A stretch of DNA of 21,481 bases. It comes from JBEVEP01 sp040512755. GTDB taxonomy: Bacteria; Pseudomonadota; Alphaproteobacteria; Rhizobiales; Rhizobiaceae. A program made the translations under genes and the position numbers. The DNA is taken from NCBI GenBank assembly GCA_040512755.1, contig JBEVEP010000161.1, positions 1 to 21,481 of the forward strand, read 5' to 3'. Shown here piece after piece: positions 20,922-21,481 of this stretch (the stretch's first letter is position 1; each line of letters begins with the position of its first letter). The notes beneath the pieces were generated by a model that worked only from the letters and a program-made list of their open reading frames with translations, had not been told where the DNA came from and ran no database searches.

Positions 20922-21481
20922 ATGACTTATCAGAACTATTCGCTGAAGCGGCTTCAGGCGATCGACGCTGCGCATCATCTCCATCCGTTCACCGACCACC
21001 GGGAATTGCGCGAGGCCGGATCGCGGATCATCACCCGCGCCGAAGGATCGTTCATCTATGACAGCGAAGGCAACGAGATACTCGACGGCATGGCTGGCCT
21101 CTGGTGCGTGAACATCGGGTATGGGCGAAAGGAGCTTGCCGAGGCGGCCTATGCGCAGATGAACGAACTGCCGTATTACAATCTGTTCTTCAAATGCTCG
21201 ACCCCGACGCCGGTCCTGCTCGCCGGGAAGCTTGCCGAAATCGCGCCGAAGAACATCAACCAGGTCTTCTTCGCGTCCTCGGGCTCGGAAGCCAACGACA
21301 CGGCGCTGCGCCTGGTGCGCCATTACTGGGCGCTGGAAGGAAAGCCCGAGAAGAACATCATTATCTCGCGGCAGATGGCCTACCACGGCTCGACAATCGC
21401 TGGCGCCTCGCTGAGCGGCATGGAGGGAATGCACGGCCAGTTGCACGGTGCGGTGCCCAACATCATCCATGTGATGATGCC
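20922..21481 (+). CDS. Class III PLP-dependent aminotransferase (5' part)
   Basis: The first ~186 codons are present and the gene runs off the right edge. The ATG at 20922 follows GGAAAGGA. Visible family blocks are HPFTDHRELREAG, the LDGMAGLWCVNIGYG segment, YYNLFFKCSTP, the PLP phosphate-binding SSGSEANDTALRLVRHYW, and SRQMAYHGSTIAGASLSGM. These fit the omega-amino-acid/putrescine--pyruvate aminotransferase group (SpuC-like). The active-site Lys lies beyond the window. It is divergent from mttB2 and its promoter is near the RIME-like repeat; a link to amine catabolism is plausible but the substrate is not fixed. Confidence 0.92.
   Translation, partial: MTYQNYSLKRLQAIDAAHHLHPFTDHRELREAGSRIITRAEGSFIYDSEGNEILDGMAGLWCVNIGYGRKELAEAAYAQMNELPYYNLFFKCSTPTPVLLAGKLAEIAPKNINQVFFASSGSEANDTALRLVRHYWALEGKPEKNIIISRQMAYHGSTIAGASLSGMEGMHGQLHGAVPNIIHVMM

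Noticed and set aside
1..21481. CRISPR arrays, tRNA or rRNA genes, IS elements, phage genes, cobalamin or SAM riboswitches
   Set aside because: None was seen: no regularly spaced repeats, no cloverleaf or rRNA signature, no transposase or integrase motifs, and no recognisable riboswitch core in the leaders examined by eye. A covariance-model search would be decisive.

Overview
The window looks like chromosomal DNA of an alphaproteobacterium of the order Hyphomicrobiales (Mesorhizobium/Phyllobacteriaceae- or Sinorhizobium-like). The signs are high GC content, a RIME-like intergenic palindrome, other repeats of rhizobial type, an ExoD-family gene, an entericidin-like lipoprotein, and protein sequences that read as rhizobial. 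I ran no database search; family calls come from motifs and recall.

The main content is a one-carbon and quaternary-amine methyl-transfer locus. On the minus strand from about 6.3 kb to 1 lie a corrinoid protein (5608-6303), DUF1638 (4716-5351), an ExoD-like membrane protein (3824-4519), a small 'virulence factor' family protein overlapping metV and metF (3329-3634, 2749-3336, 1652-2752), a pterin-binding methyltetrahydrofolate:corrinoid methyltransferase (597-1571) and the start of a [2Fe-2S]/ASKHA corrinoid activase (1-586, cut by the window edge). Divergently on the plus strand are a non-pyrrolysine MttB-family methyltransferase (6554-8131) and a double-cluster [4Fe-4S] protein (8282-8959).

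From 9.0 to 10.6 kb are two probably unrelated envelope genes: a COG4315-type secreted protein and a membrane-anchored SH3 protein. From 10.99 to 15.07 kb come a betaine--homocysteine-type methyltransferase (10994-12028), an XRE regulator (12088-12939), a divergent fatty-acid-desaturase-like membrane protein (13162-14175) and an orphan PhnD-like binding protein (14248-15066). From 20.4 down to 15.1 kb a minus-strand gene set holds a second MttB paralogue (18869-20446), a DUF559 protein with a repeat-derived N-terminus (18266-18844), a DMGDH/sarcosine-dehydrogenase-like FAD+GcvT protein (15654-18239) and a GNAT acetyltransferase (15101-15604). A class III aminotransferase begins at 20922 and runs off the end.

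Inferred working model: MttB enzymes move a methyl group from a quaternary amine (glycine betaine is the simplest candidate) to the corrinoid protein. The pterin-binding enzyme passes it to THF, and MetF/MetV oxidise methyl-THF to methylene-THF. The ASKHA protein re-reduces oxidised cobalamin. The homocysteine methyltransferase offers a second outlet to methionine, and the DMGDH-like protein takes the demethylated amine further. Three patterns tie the parts together: an identical 22-bp operator-like palindrome just upstream of two methyltransferase genes, an identical 11-bp box at the same distance upstream of mttB and of the metV/metF operon, and Arg/Gly-rich terminal tails on four methyltransferases.
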